Shown here: in pieces, positions 46,346 to 59,544 of the stretch
Position numbering within the stretch: position 1 is the stretch's first letter
How the letters are laid out: each line of letters begins with the position of its first letter
NCBI GenBank assembly: GCA_015680685.1
Contig: MNCI01018134.1
Location: 2,566-66,565 of the forward strand
Length of the DNA: 64,000 bases
Direction of reading: 5' to 3'
Origin: Gnetum montanum
Lineage: Eukaryota; Streptophyta; Gnetopsida; Gnetales; Gnetaceae
Notes under the pieces: generated by a model
What the model saw: only the letters and a program-made list of their open reading frames with translations
The model's database searches: none
What the model was told of the DNA's origin: nothing
Position numbers and translations under genes: made by a program

Positions 46346-47789
46346 CAAGATAAAGCCATGAATCAACATATGGATAATAAAAATTTTACTGTATATCCTT
46401 GGTGCACATTTAAAAATCACATGCTATTTTTTTATTTCAATATCTTCTCAACATTACCAGTGAGAGAAAAATTCTTTTACATCCAATAATTCTAGAGCAT
46501 AAGCCACTACATTAATAGCAATGATCTAAAGGATGTTAAGTTTACCTAGATAACATTTCACCATAACCTTTAGCAACAAGATGTACTTTAAACTAGCCAC
46601 CAAATTTAATTCTAAAACCCACTTACATGTAATTAGTTTTCTATTAGATTGTAGTTTATCTAATTTCCTTTTCTTATTCTTATCAATAGAGGTTATTTCA
46701 TCATCCATTTCTCACTTCCATTATTAAAGATAAAGAGACATACACACTTTATCATAAGTAAGTGATTTACATTTAATAATTAGAATTTTATCATCAAATT
46801 GAGTGGGTAATTTTTTTATACCATCATACTTTCTTAAGAAATGTCAAGTTGATGGAGCATTATATTGATACTCTATTTCATTATCTTCACTTAAATATTC
46901 CCCTATACTTATTTCTTATATATCATTTATACCATCCTATTGGTTAGGAGCAATGTCTCCTATCAAGAGAGCATGACTATTTGAATTTTTATTAAAATCA
47001 AGAAATATAGAATACATATTTTTAGAAGTTTCTTTCTTGAATTATATTTTTATTTTTGCAATATAGATCATTCTAACTTCGGACCAAAATCAATGCATTA
47101 GAAAACATTCTCAATATTATCAACTCTAACAAACTCTTTTAGTGCCATTAGCTCCATGATACTATGTAAGAAATCTCCATTAATTCCAAGCAATTATGTA
47201 CAAATATATAAAATCTTCCTCTTAACAAGGAGTAAGAATTGCATTTTGATATATAACATATTATAGAGATTTTAGTAATATCACACAATAGAGAAAATTT
47301 GAAGAGGATTCCATAACTTAATTTTCTATTTAGGAACTCCTAATTTGATTATTTGTTTATAGAAATTTGCAAATTAGCAAATGCATTTCACCTAGATTTT
47401 ATATTGCTACTATTTTTCCTTGACTACTATTCAAGATGATGATTGGAAAGGAACATATGTATGTATTTGCATTAACATTCAATGATGGTGAGGATTCGTT
47501 AATTGTAAGTCCATTAGCAAAGAATGGATCATTTTGTTGATGAAATACCACCATCGTTGAGTAGCACTCTTGTGAATTTTTTTGACTTAGCTAATCAATG
47601 TTTAATTATTTGTGTTGCTAAGAAATTATTATGTACTTGATGCAAAATAAGAATATCAACCTTCGAAACCATTGGGAAAAAAACCACCAAATACAAAACA
47701 TGAATAAATAGTCATCACAAGTAGAACCATAAGTAGAACTTGGCAAAAAATTCATCACTGGGAGAAGAATCTATCTTTGATATCAATTA

Positions 47790-48258
47790 TGATATTTGAT
47801 ATTTTTCTTGATAATAATATAAATAAATTAATAAAAAAGCATAAGAATATATCATAGACAAAAACTAGAAGAATCCCAACAAGAAATAGGTTCCTAAATC
47901 TTTATTAGTTGAGAGAGAATTATACAAGAATAATGAAGAAGAAATAAAGAGAAATTAGATAGCATAGGGATGAAAGAAAAACACAATACACATTTAGCCT
48001 TTAAGACATCCTTTTAATCATATTTATACTATGGGATGGGCACCCATAGTTAGTGTTAATAGATGTAAACTAGAAATTAATAAAAACAAAATAACTAGAG
48101 ATAAACAATAGTTACATTAATTACACTATTGATATATACAATTAAATATACAACACTATAGTATATAATAACATAACTATTATAACAACATAATACTTGT
48201 ATCTAAGTATGCCTATATTTAAGTTGATGTGAATGGTAGTTTTCCTTCCCTTTACTCA
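47790..48258 (-). mobile_element. 5' LTR of the copia element
   Basis: Pairs with 43661-44131; on the - strand it starts TGAGTAAAGGG and ends beside the primer-binding-site remnant at 47787-47769. Edges are decayed by a few bases and no clear target duplication is visible. Confidence 0.75.
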
Positions 48259-50949
48259 TACTAATACTATGTAAGAGAGGTAAATCATGCTTTCCTTTCC
48301 ATTAAATTCACCCATTGGATGCTAACATGCTAGCTATTAGATTTTAAGAGTATGAAAACTTAGCTACTGATGATTATGGAAGTGTCTGCATCATGTCACT
48401 ATGAAATTACCTTTCTATCATTATTGTTTTTAGTGTGAGACATGATAGTCATACTTCCAAAGAAAAGATACCCTTAGGAATTTGAATAATTTCAAAAAAT
48501 ACATAATTCAATTTCCTAGTAAACATGAGAAAAGTTATAAAATATTATTGAGAAAGTGCATTGTTTTTTCACAGGAAATTTTGGTCATTTATATAATAAG
48601 AAGGGTCAACCCCAAAATTAGCAATTATAATGAAACTATCATCATGGAAGGTATAAGCTTGATTAATTGAAAAGTACCAACCATTCCTATAAGGCATCAA
48701 AATAAAAAATCAAGAAATAGTTATGCACAATATCATAAAGTTCATTTAAAATAGATGGTATACATATTTGGAAAAGCAAAAGAACACATAGTTTATGAGC
48801 ATTACATTGGCTCATCTCATAAGGAGTCATGAGTGTTAAACATTATCATCATGAATTCAGTAATGTCTTTTACAAGTGAAAGTTAGCAAATGCTTTTAAG
48901 ATTAATTTATTGGAATAGTTTTGACTCTTTGCATGAAAAATATGAGCATGTTGATCCAGCCAAATCTCCCAAGTGACCTACACCAATCATGAAATCTCAT
49001 GCAAGTAACTTTGAATGATGGATCTTCTTATAATAATTGCCCAAAAGTAATCCCATAGGATCCTAGTTCACATGCACATGAATCGACCTATAGCATTTAC
49101 AAATAAATATTTCTTGAAAAGTTGGATTGCAATTTCAATCTCCTTATAGTAATGGATACACTAAGAAACTATGGAAAAACCTTGTTGTTGAAGTTTTTCC
49201 TGACTAAGCACTGCATGGTGAGCTAACAACCAAGTAAAAACCCTCATCTTTGCTTGACATTAGAATCTCTAAATAAGATTCCATCCCCTTTAGTGAAATA
49301 TTATCTATAAAGACATAAGATCCATTGTCTATAGTTTGTTGAAGCAAAATGCAAGGTATTTTCATGGCTTGAATTAGGAATACTATATCTTTTAAGGATA
49401 TCAAAAATTTTGATGAATTATCTATGTCTTTTAAGTTATAAAAGTTTGTCTAGCAAGTGAAGTGTTATTATTTATTTACTATTATTTCTATGAATTAATA
49501 CTAAGAAAGAAATGAATATTAGTTATGGTGCAACTCATTTTAAAATTTACCAATTCCTTTTATATACTCTTTTCTATCTTCATTACCATGATTGATGATC
49601 CCTTTTAAATATTTTTCACTACACTTTTTCAAATTCCAATTTTTAGGACATGTACATTAGATACACCTTTTCCATGAAAAAAGGTAGGCCACATAAAGTA
49701 TAACACTGGCATAAAGTGCTACACAAAGAAAATAGTATTATACATGAATCATAATAAAGAAATATTAATAAAAAATGAAATAGAATATTGAAAATGCATA
49801 TGTAGTCTATCTTGTCTTTTTGAGCAACAAAAGAAAAATATCAAACAATTGAAAACTAGAATCAATCATAGTTTGTGAAAGCTACGCTTAATTAGCTGGA
49901 CTTGCTATTAATTGTAAGCAACTATTAATGGAAATTCAAAATTAGATCGTATGAATAGTGCTATATTTTCATTGATTTTTTATGTTTAATATATTATTTA
50001 TGATTAATTTTGATCTCAACCAAAAACTAAAAATTTTATATCTGATTTTTTACTATCATAGAGCTCTTAAATAAGAAAAAAAAGAAAATGGCACAAATAA
50101 AATAAGTGGATAATATTACTATTTTTTGCTAATATTGCCAGCTTTTACACTATTTTTAATTTTTTGGATCTAATTTATAAAAATTGTTTCAAGATTTGCT
50201 TATCTAACATACTTTTTCAATCTATGGTATTAGTGCAAGACATGAAAGGATACCAATGTTTAAATAATAATGGTGGTTATTACAATAACCTCTTTTATAC
50301 ATATATCATATAAGTATTCACTACCATTGCTAGTTAAAATTATAATCATTGTTTTATGTATCATATTACACATACGTAGAATTTGCATTATGTGTGTTAC
50401 ATTCCTTATAAAGATAAGATAAGCATGATTACTACTAAATACTTTATGTATTAATTTTGATAAGTTTATTCTATAAATACCACATTACATTGTAATCAAG
50501 TAGAACGAAAGCAACACCAACTAAGGAGTACTAACTTGGCAAACACTAGATAATAATGGTAGCACTAGGACTAGAAAGAAACTAGGCATTGCTATAAAGC
50601 TAAGCTTTATGTTGTTGCTACTTACTATAGTTGTCTAATCCAAGGGTAATGCATGCCAACATTATTTTCCCTAGAGATTTTACTAGTATTATTTTTTTTC
50701 TAGACATAGCTAAAGGCATTAGTGATAGTGGTAATGAATTAGGGCCTTATAAAAAATTCAAGCTAATTGGAAACTAGTAAAGAGCCCCAAATTGAAAAGT
50801 TAGCCTAGTAAATAGAGTAGCTATGAAGAAAAGAGTAAATAGACATAGAGCTTTTAAGATAGTTCAATTTCTATAATGGTCTACCTATATTCAACATCAA
50901 GCTCTCCCTAGATTCTATGAGATAGTATAATTTTATTCATCATAACAAA
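48259..50949. other. Unrecognised AT-rich interval
   Basis: No coding family recognised. Short - strand frames exist near 49200-49400 (IPCILLQQTIDNGSYVFIDN and so on) without a match I know. No repeats above background, apart from AT-rich microsatellite-like runs. Confidence 0.45.
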
Positions 50950-50989
50950 TTACATTGCTTTGTTTACTGTCCTAGACTAAGCACAACCA

Positions 50990-51224
50990 CCAAGATGAAA
51001 GATATAGAAGTTCACTTACATGGCTTCATTTAGGTATTTGTCTTGTAATCATCTCCAAACTCATCTTGATCCTCTTGGTGAGGTCCTAAACTGGCCCTTT
51101 TTCTCACTTCACCATCCTCATCTATGCTTACTAGTTGTTCCCATAAGTGTATGTAGAATTTGGATAGCTCAATACCATCATATGTTGAAGGGATGTATTC
51201 CTTCCCATCCTTGTGGATAACCAT
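50990..51224 (-). pseudogene. Gag N-terminus of element D
   Basis: Reads MVIHKDGKEYIPSTYDGIEL, SKFYIHLWEQLVSIDEDGEV and RKRASLGPHQEDQDEFGDDY, open for 64 codons, then lost. It matches in place and composition the start of gag in element C (about 38700-38480, GKYIPSL-like and acidic segment). Starts with ATG 0.9 kb downstream of the primer-binding site, in element orientation. Confidence 0.6.
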
Positions 51225-51534
51225 GTATTAAAATTTTAAGACAATCTTCTTCCATGAGATGCATAAATGCACTTGGATTGTCATGCATATCAAGTCGTAG
51301 TATTGTTTTTTAATGTTTACATGCACTGAGCTAAGTCCTAATCACCTAAGAAATTTCCTACACTTCACTATGGCTAGGTTCTTAGGGTGATATACACAAG
51401 AGGATTCCTAGTTCATGACCATAACAACTATGTTAAGTGGTAGAATGATTGAAACAAAAGGCATAAAATGTAGGAGACTAATTAATTGGTTAAGTGTGAC
51501 AAGGTTTTAAATGTTTTTGGTATCTTAAATAAGC

Positions 51535-51975
51535 TATAAGCTTGTAGTGTATAAAATCTACAACATGTAAGGCTTACAATGTATGAGGCTTATAGCTTGC
51601 GAAGGCTATAGGGTATGAAGGCTTTAATTTGTAAAAATTCAAACATGTGATACTTTAGCATGTGAAGCTATAGTGTGTGAGACTTCACAATGTGTAAACC
51701 TCACAACATGTAAAGCTCACATTGTGGAATTCTAGCATGTGATGTTGCTGTGTATGCAACTACAACATGTAAAGCTATAACATGTGAAGCTATAGTGTAT
51801 AAGAGTTGTAGCATGCAAGTCTATAGCGTGTGAAGTTATAGTGCATGAGAATTGCAACATATAATACTATAGCATGTGAAACTATAGTGTATGAGAGTTG
51901 TAGCATTTAAGGTTATGGCATGTGGCACTATAGCATATGAAACTATAGCTCGTAAAGTTGCAATGTATGAAAAAC
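51535..51975 (-). repeat. Tandem repeat in leader D: 15-bp monomer, 46-bp trimer
   Basis: Units like AGCATGTGAAGCTAT repeat about 28 times on the + strand. In 51780-51960 the lengths run 15, 15, 16, forming a 46-bp higher-order unit (TATAGTGTATGAGAGTTGTA + GCATTTAAGG...). Confidence 0.75.
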
Positions 51976-52130
51976 TAAAACAATAATTTTTACTAGTGTA
52001 AAATACTAAGACAAAATTAGAACAGGTTTATTATGTGTAGATACAAAAGTAGGAAAAGCAAATAGACTTACATTATCTGAGATAGAAAAATGTTTTTTGC
52101 AAATGGGGTTTTTTAGCTGAGATAGGCAAA

Positions 52131-52149
52131 GGCCCTCCTTCTAGTGCCA
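52131..52149 (-). promoter_or_regulatory. Primer-binding site of element D
   Basis: TGGCACTAGAAGGAGGGCC on the - strand, five bases from the LTR edge (TGTAACAATGG at 52155). Best preserved of the four copies in the window. Confidence 0.75.
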
Positions 52150-52950
52150 AAAAATGTAACAATGGAAAAAATTGATGCTAGAAAAATGAAACAATCCATG
52201 CAAATAGTTTTGACCCCAATATCTAGTTGTCTTAAAAAGGATATAGGGAGCCTTATATGGTTTGTATGATCACTTATGGACTTAAATACTCTATTACTAA
52301 TTGTGTGAATGTTATTAAACTATAATGTTAAAATAGTGCTTCAATGCTAAATTGAGAATTGAAAAAGATGGTAATGATATGACCAGAAAAGGGAAAAGTT
52401 AAAAACTTTATATTAAATGATATAAAATGGAGATAACAAAGGTTTAGAGAATACATATTCTCCACTTCAAAGAAGCATAAGACTACAAAATATCTCTTGA
52501 AATCCAATTTAGATGGTAGGATGTGTTCTACACTTGGTCTTAACTAGTTTCCTAATTAATTTGTATAATAAATGCTACTTCCAAGTCTCTTCTTTCTCAA
52601 AAATATATGGTGCAAATAGGTTATGAATAAGCTATAAAATCTACAACTATGAGCTACTAATTCTTTGCCCAAATTGTGATAAGTTAAATGTGCTAAAAAT
52701 TGTGTAGAATTTGGTATAAATAGATCTTGAATTTTCTATGCTATCATCTATTACATTCCCATATTCTTTTGGACAATTACATCATGTTTTCTTGTCATTT
52801 TTATGGTTAAAAATGTAGCCTATGGGTCACCAACATTTTTGGATTTTATATCATGTTTTAAAAGCATATTTGGACTATTTTCATGGTTCAAATTGTAGCA
52901 TATGGCCCACCACCAATTTTGAGTTTTATGCTACAAATTAGTAGTGTAAT

Positions 52951-55900
52951 TAGCCTTTTTCTAATATCATGAATAACCTTTTTTTGGTATCTCAAAAAAC
53001 TATTTTCTAGTTTTCTAAAAGAACATTTTTCTTGTATCTCGAATAATTTTTTTCTAGATATCAAAAAATCATTTTCTACTATCTCAAAGAACCTTTTCTA
53101 GTTTTGTTGGAGAACCTTTTCTTGGTATCTCAAAGACCCTTTTTCTAGTATCTTGAAGAACCATTTTATTATATCTTAAAGAACCTTTTTCTAGTATCTC
53201 AAAGAACTATTTTTTGATATCTTGAAAAATGAGTTTATGGTATCTTGAAAAATCTTTTTTTGGTATGTCAAAGAATCATGTTTTAGTATCTCGAAGAACT
53301 ATTTTATGCTATCTCAAAGAACCATTTTTCTAGTATCTTGAAGAACCTTTTCATGGTATCACATAGAACTGTTTTCTGATATCTCAAAAAACTATTTTTT
53401 GGTATATTGAAAAAACCTTTTTCTGGTATCTATAAGAATTATTCTTTGGTATCTCAAAGAAAATTTTTTCTAATATCCCAAAGAACCATTTTCTAGTATT
53501 TATTGAATAGGCCTTGTAGGTATCTGAACTAATAGTTTTCTAGTATCTCTAAGAACCTTTTTTTTGGTACCTCACAAAATTATGTTTCAATATCTCAAAG
53601 AATTCTTTTCTAAAATCTCAAATAATGGTTTTATCATATATCAAAGAATCTTTTTTTGGTATCTTGAAAAAGTGTTTTTTTTGACATCTCGAAGAATCAT
53701 TTTCTGGTATCTCGAAGAACAATTTTCTGGTATCTTAAAAAATCATTTTTTGGTATTTCAAGGAACCTATTTTCTAGTATGTTCCAAAACCTTTTTCTTT
53801 TATCTCAGAAAACCTTTTTCAAGTATTACAAGGAAAAGTTTTCTAGTACCTCAAAGAATAGTTTTCTTGTATCTTCAAAGAGCTTTTTCTTGTATCTTGA
53901 AAAAATGTATTCTAGTATCTTGAAAAACCATTTTCTAGTATCTCAAGAACCATTTTTATGATATCTTGAAGAACTATTCTCTAGCATGTTGAAGAACCAT
54001 TTTTTGGTATTTCAAATAACATATTTCTAGTATCTCAATGAACATTTTTTTGGTATCTTGAAAAATCATTTTTATGTATCTAGAAGAACCATTCTCTAGT
54101 ATCTCAAAAAATCATTTTCTAATATCTCAAAAAACTATTTGTTTAGTATCTCAAAGAACAATTTTTTGGTATCTTGAAGAATAGATTTTTTGTATCTCGA
54201 AGAATTATTTTCTAGTGTCAATAAAAATTATTTTTAGATATCTGAAAAAAACTTCTCTTGGTATCTTGAAGAACAATTTTTTAATATCTACAAGAATCTT
54301 TTTCTAGCATATTGAAGAACCATTTTTTTATCTCTCGAAGAACTATTTTCTCATGTCAAGAAAAACTATTTTTAGACATTTCAAAGAAACTTCTCTTGGT
54401 ATCTCGAAAAATAATTTTTTGGTATCTAAAATAATCTTTTTCTGGTATATTGAAGAATCATTTGCTTATATGTTGGTGAACTGTTTGATGGTATCTTCAA
54501 GAAGAATCATTTTCTAGTATCTTAGAGAACCTTTTTATTTTATCGCAAGGAACCATTTTCTTGTGTCTTAAAGAATCTTTTTCTAGTATCGCTAACAACT
54601 TTTTATGATATCTTGAACAACTTTTTTTGGTATTTTGAAGTACTTTTCTTTAGTATCTTGAAGAACCTTTTTTTTAGGTATCTCGAAGAACCATTTTCTA
54701 GTTATCTCAAAGAACCTTTTTCTTGTATCTTAGATAACCTTTTGTTAGTATCTCAAAGAAACTTTTTCTTGTATCTCAAAGAACAATTTTTTGGTATATT
54801 AAAGAAACTTTTCTTAATACCTCAAAGAACTTTTTGTTGGCATCTCGAAGAACATTTTCTTGTATCTCAAAGAACCTTTTCTTGGAATATTGAAAAACCT
54901 TTTTTTTTGTATTTTAAAGAATTATTTTCTTGTATCTAGGAAAACCTTTTTCTATTATCTTGAAGAACTTTTTTTTGATATCTTGAAAAACCATTTTCTT
55001 GTGTCTTAAAGAACCTTTTTCTAATATCTTGAAGAACCTTTTCTTGGTGTCTCAAAAAATTATTTTTTGGTATCTCAAAGAACAATTCTTTTTTATCATA
55101 AAAAACCCTTTTCTAGTATTATAAAGAACTATTTTCTATTATCTCCAAGAACCTTTTTCTAATATCAAGAAGAACCTTTTCTTGATATCTCAAAGAACTC
55201 TTTTCTATTATAACGAAGAATCGTTTTCTAGTATCTCAAAGAGCCTTTGTAAGTTATCTCAAAAAATTATTTTTTTAGCATTAAGAAAAACCATTTTCTA
55301 GTATGTCAAAGATCTTTTTTATTATTATCTTGAAGAAGCCTTTTTTAGTATCTTTAAGAATAATTTTCTAATATCTTGAAAAAACCTTTTTATGTTATCT
55401 CAAAAGAACCATTATTTTGGTATATTGAAGAACTGTTCTCTAATATGTCAAATAAATTTTTTATATATATCTTGAAGAATCATTTTTGGTATCTATTGTA
55501 TAGGACTTTTAAGTATGTTGAAGAATCATTTTCTAATATCTTAATAAACATTTTTTTGGTATTTCAAAAAACTATTTTCTAATATCTCATAGAATCTTTT
55601 TCGAGTATCTCAAAGAACTCTTTTTTGGTATCTCAAAGAAACTTTTTCTGGAATCTCAAAAAACCATTTTTTAATATCTTAAAGAACTTTTTTCTGGTAT
55701 CTCAAAAAACCATTTTCTAGTTATCTCAAAGAACCTTTTTTGTGTATCTTGAATAACATTTTTTTGGTACATCAAAAAATCATTTTCTCCTATCTCAAAT
55801 AATCTTTTTCTATTTTTTTGAAAAACCTTTTTATGATATCTCAAAGAACCATTTTTTAGTATCTCGAAAAACCATTCTCTAATATTTTTAAAAACCATTT

Positions 55901-58786
55901 TCTAGTATGTTGATGAATCTTTTTTTGGTATCTTGAATAACCTTTTTTCTAGTATCTAGAAGAATTATTCTCTAGTATTTTGAAGAAATAGTTTCTAGTA
56001 TATCGAAGAATATTTTTCTGGTATCTTGAATAACCATTTTCTTGTATCTTTAAAAACCATTCTCTAGTATTTCGAAGAATCACTTTTTAGCATTTTGAAG
56101 AACCATTTTTTAGTATGTCGAAAAACCTTTATCTAGTATCTTGAAGAACGTTTTTCTAGTATCTCAAGAAATAATTTTCTAGTATTTTCAAGAAACCTTT
56201 TTATCTTATCTTGAAACAATTTTTATTTTGGTATCTAGAAGAAAAGTTTTTTGGTATATTGAAAAATGGTTTTTTTGATATCACGAAAAATCATTTTTTG
56301 GTATCTACTATATAGGCCTTTTAGATATCTTGAAGAATTATTTTTTAGTATCTACATTTTTTTAGTATTTTGAAAAACCATTTTTTGGTATCTCATAGAA
56401 TTTTTTTTGAGTATCTCAAAGAGTTTTTTTATAATACTTTGAAGAACCTTTTTCTGGTATCTCAAAAAATCTTTTTTTAATATCTTGAAGAAGTTTCTTT
56501 TGGTATCTTGAAGAACCACTTTTTAGTCATCTCAAAGAACCTTTTTCTTGTATCTCGAATAAGTTTTTTTTAGTATATCAATAAACCATTTTTTACCATC
56601 TCAAAGAACTTTTTTCTATTTTGCTAGAGAACCTTTTTCTAGTATCAAAATTTCTTTTTTTCTAATATCTCAAAGAACCTTTTTCTAGTATCATGAAGAA
56701 TTATTTTTTGGTATCTCAAACAACCCTTTTCTAATATCACCTAAAACCATTTTTTGGAATCCTAAAGAATCATTTTTCTAGTATCTCAAAGAATCCTTTT
56801 CTAGTATTTCGAAAATTTCTTTATGGTATGAAGAACCTTTTTCTAGTATTTTGAAGAATAATTTTCTGGTATCTTAAAGAAACCTTTTAATGTTATCTTG
56901 AAAGAACCATTATTTTAGTATATCAAAGAATGGTTCTTTGGTATCTTGAAGTATAGTTTTCTTGATATCTTAAAGAATCATTTTTTGGTATCTACTAAAT
57001 AGGCTTTGTAGATAGCTAGAAAAATTATTATATAATATCTCAAATAACCTTTTTTTAGTATCTTAAAGAACCATTTATTGCCATATCATAAAATCAATTT
57101 CATATATCATAAATAACCTTTTTTTAATATCTCAAAGAGCTATTTTTTATATATCTCAAAGAATCCTTTTCTTTTATCTCAAATAATCTTTTTTGATATG
57201 TTGAAAAACCATTTTCCACTATCTTAAAGAACCTTTTTCTAGTATCCCAAATACATTTTTCTGGTATCTCAAAGAATTGTTTTATTTTATTTTGAAGAAC
57301 CTTTTTCAGGTATCTTCAAAAACTATTTTTTGGTATATTTAAAAATCATTTTTGAGTATCTTTAATAATTATTTTTCTGGTATTTTGAAGAATCTTTTTT
57401 CTTGTATATTAGAGAATTATTTTATGATATCTTGAAGAATCATTTTTTGCTATATCAAAGAATTATTTTTTTATTATCTTAGAGAACCTTGTTATGGTAT
57501 CACGAAGAACCATTTTTTGGTATCTCAAAGAACTATATTTTGGTATCTTAAAGAAACTTTTTTATGCTATCTTGAAAAAAATAATTCTCTGGTATCTTAA
57601 AAAAATATTCTTTGTTATCTTGAAGGATATTTTTTCTAATATTTCGAAGAATCATTTTCTAGTATCGATTGAATAGGCCTTGTAGGTATCTCAACAAATA
57701 GTTTTTCAATATCTCTAAGAACCATTTTCTAGTACCTCAAACAACTATTTTTTGGTATCTCAAAAAATCTTTTTCTAAAATCTTAAATAATAGTTTTCTG
57801 GTATCTCAAAGAACCTCTTTCTAGTATCTCGAAGACCCTTTTTCTGATATCTCGAAGAAGTATTTTTTTTAATATTTTGAAGAAATATTTTCTAGTATCT
57901 CGAAGAACATTTTTCTAGTATCTTGAAAAATCATTTTCTAGTATTTTAAGGAACCTATTTTCTGGTGTATATGAGAAACTTTTTTTGGTATCTTGAAGAA
58001 TCTTTTTCTAATATCTTACGAAAACATTTTCTAATACCTTGAAGAATAGTTTTTTTATATCTACAAAAAGCTTTGTCTTGTATCTTGAATAAACATAGTC
58101 TAGTACTTCAAAGAATCATTTTTTGGTATCTCAAAGAATCATCTTTTTGGTATCTCAAAGAACCTTTTCCTAATATGTCAGAGTATCATTTTTTGGTATC
58201 ATAAATAACACATTTCTAGTATCTCAATGTACAGTTTCTAGTATTTTGAATAATCATTTTCATGTATCTCGAAGAATCAATTTTTAGTATATCGAAGAAC
58301 CATTTTCTAGTATCTCAAATAACTATTTTTTTAGTATCTTAAAGAACCATTTTCTGGAATCTTAAAGAATCATTTTCTTATATTATGAAGAACCATTTTC
58401 TAGTGTTAAGAAAGACTATATTTAGGTATCTTGAAAAATAATTTTCTAGTATCACAAAAAATCTTTTTCTAGTATATTGAAGAACCATTTGCTTGTATGT
58501 TGGATATCTGTTTGATGGTATCTTCAAGAAGAATTATTTTCTGGTATCTTAAAAAAAATTTTATTTTTATCTCGAAAAATCATTTTTTATATATTAAAGA
58601 ATGTATTTTTTTTGTATCTCAAACAACTTTTTTGTGATATCTCGAAGAATCCTTTTTTGGTATTTCGACGTACCTTTTTTTGGTATCTCAAAGAACATTT
58701 TTCTAGTATCTCAAAGAACCATTTTCTTGTTATCCCAAAGAACCTTTTTCTCTTATCTCAAACGACCTTTTAGTAGTGTGTCAAAT
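52951..58786 (+). repeat. 23-bp satellite array, left block
   Basis: Head-to-tail monomers of 23 bp, consensus near TATCTCAAAGAACCATTTTC + TAG, with 10-35% drift and occasional indels; about 250 copies. Marker monomers (TATCTACTATATAGGCCTTT type) at 53498, 55490, 56302, 56989 and 57663 reveal higher-order structure. Open frames of 60-119 codons (ILKNHFLVSQRT-like) are repeat artefacts, because three monomers make 69 bp or 23 codons. Confidence 0.95.
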
Positions 58787-58887
58787 AATTCCATCAATTA
58801 GTGTATGCTCTCACCCTCGGCTGAATTTGTTGAAAGTGAGAGCATAAATTCGGCCAAGAGTGAGAGCATACACTAATTGATGGAATT
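58787..58887. repeat. Hairpin with perfect 28-bp arms at the insert's left edge
   Basis: Left arm 58787-58814 (AATTCCATCAATTAGTGTAT + GCTCTCAC) and right arm 58860-58887 are exact reverse complements. Inside, GGCTGAATTT and AAATTCGGCC pair imperfectly, extending the stem. It stands exactly at the border with the satellite. Confidence 0.9.
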
Positions 58888-59488
58888 TTTTTTCCAGAAA
58901 ACCCATCCTTAGGAAAAATAAGGTACAGAACTCTTATTCTTCGTCCAGAAGTCATGAAATTTTTTACTCAAAGAACTTCTTACTTGTAAACTAATAAGAT
59001 TCTCTCGGCCAATTTATAGATATATATTATAAATATATAACTAAGTTAGTGATCGCCAGTCGTATGCTGCAGCAATGATTTAAACATAACAGATAAAAAT
59101 ATTATAAGACTATGTAATGTTTTATTGAATGATTATAAACATGTTGTAATACAGCAGAAATGATCAATGTACAAACTTGCGTAATTGAAAATGTATAGTT
59201 ACAAATGTTTTGACATTCAAATTGGTAAAAATTAGTTGACAAAAAAGAATGATTCCATTGGTGGCGTGGTCCCAGACTGATGCTGCTGAGTTCTTCTAGG
59301 GCTCCATCCTTAGAAGCTCGATTTAAGTTTGCATGGGAGGTAAGTGCGGAAATCTGGGGGAGCAAAGCTTCTAAGCGAATTCCAGAACAGCATCTAGAGG
59401 TGTAGGGCCGAGGGCTTGGTTGAAGCCATGGCGTGCAAGTGCATGGAAAATTGTAGAAGCTTCAGCACATCAAACAAAAGGCATGATT

Positions 59489-59497
59489 TATAAATAG
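59489..59497 (+). promoter_or_regulatory. TATA-like box in the insert
   Basis: TATAAATAG on the + strand, about 50 bp upstream of the first 60-bp repeat cluster. No matching coding region follows on this strand, so its role is doubtful. Confidence 0.25.
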
Positions 59498-59544
59498 AGA
59501 AGTATGCAATGGACGCAACCTTTCATAACACGACGTAACCTTTC

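Larger units (their letters stand above)
44132..46730 (-). pseudogene. Copia RT-RNase H, decayed and interrupted
   Basis: - strand, in order: MDDEITSIDKNKKRKLDKLQ...LITCKWV (start of RVT_2-type RT, 46708-46526), LEEIGAT.KKLDMKIS.NR (about 45940), KVPYASAINSLMYVMDNTRL and DIAYIIRKLNRYI (about 45730), HWIAMKWIFQNLHSTMNFGI, NVDYGRNLDNRKSTCEYVF (RNase H start), SALSISRNP (about 45270). Then, beyond the solo LTR, HIHIGI.YHYIRKEVDEQRV, IHDDPTNMMTKILSTKKFYD and VKKLLVSMNL (44350-44190). All are standard copia motifs. The YVDD region is missing, replaced around 46035-46345 by a minisatellite. Confidence 0.85.
43661..48258 (-). mobile_element. Ty1/copia element, decayed, about 4.6 kb
   Basis: Two direct LTR-like repeats of about 470 bp (43661-44131 and 47790-48258) flank a - strand region with copia RT and RNase H. 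Next to the upper LTR is a primer-binding-site remnant, TTGATATCAAAGATAGATT, matching the initiator-Met type TTGGTATCAGAGC. Next to the lower LTR is a polypurine tract (TTCAAGAAGGAGAATTA on the - strand). The gag-integrase part is short and unreadable, so internal sequence is lost. An E-family solo LTR interrupts RNase H. Confidence 0.85.
50950..52945 (-). mobile_element. Element D: 5' end of a Tat-type retrotransposon
   Basis: - strand order: LTR (about 52945-52155), primer-binding site (52149-52131), leader with a 15-bp tandem repeat (51975-51535), gag N-terminus (51224 to about 51000). The LTR matches the C family (GATGCTAG...GGGAGCC.TATATGG; a TATAAATA box near 52715 at the place of the C-family box). 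On the left, gag homology fades near 50950. On the right, the U3 runs into the 23-bp satellite. Confidence 0.7.

Noticed and set aside
53564-54939. Open frames of 60-119 codons with repeated ILKNHFLVSQ-like peptides
   Set aside because: They follow the 23-bp satellite in rotating frames; not proteins.
59102-59365. 87-codon - strand frame as a second host gene fragment
   Set aside because: No recognised motif, and the latter half is AT-rich low-complexity; not supported.
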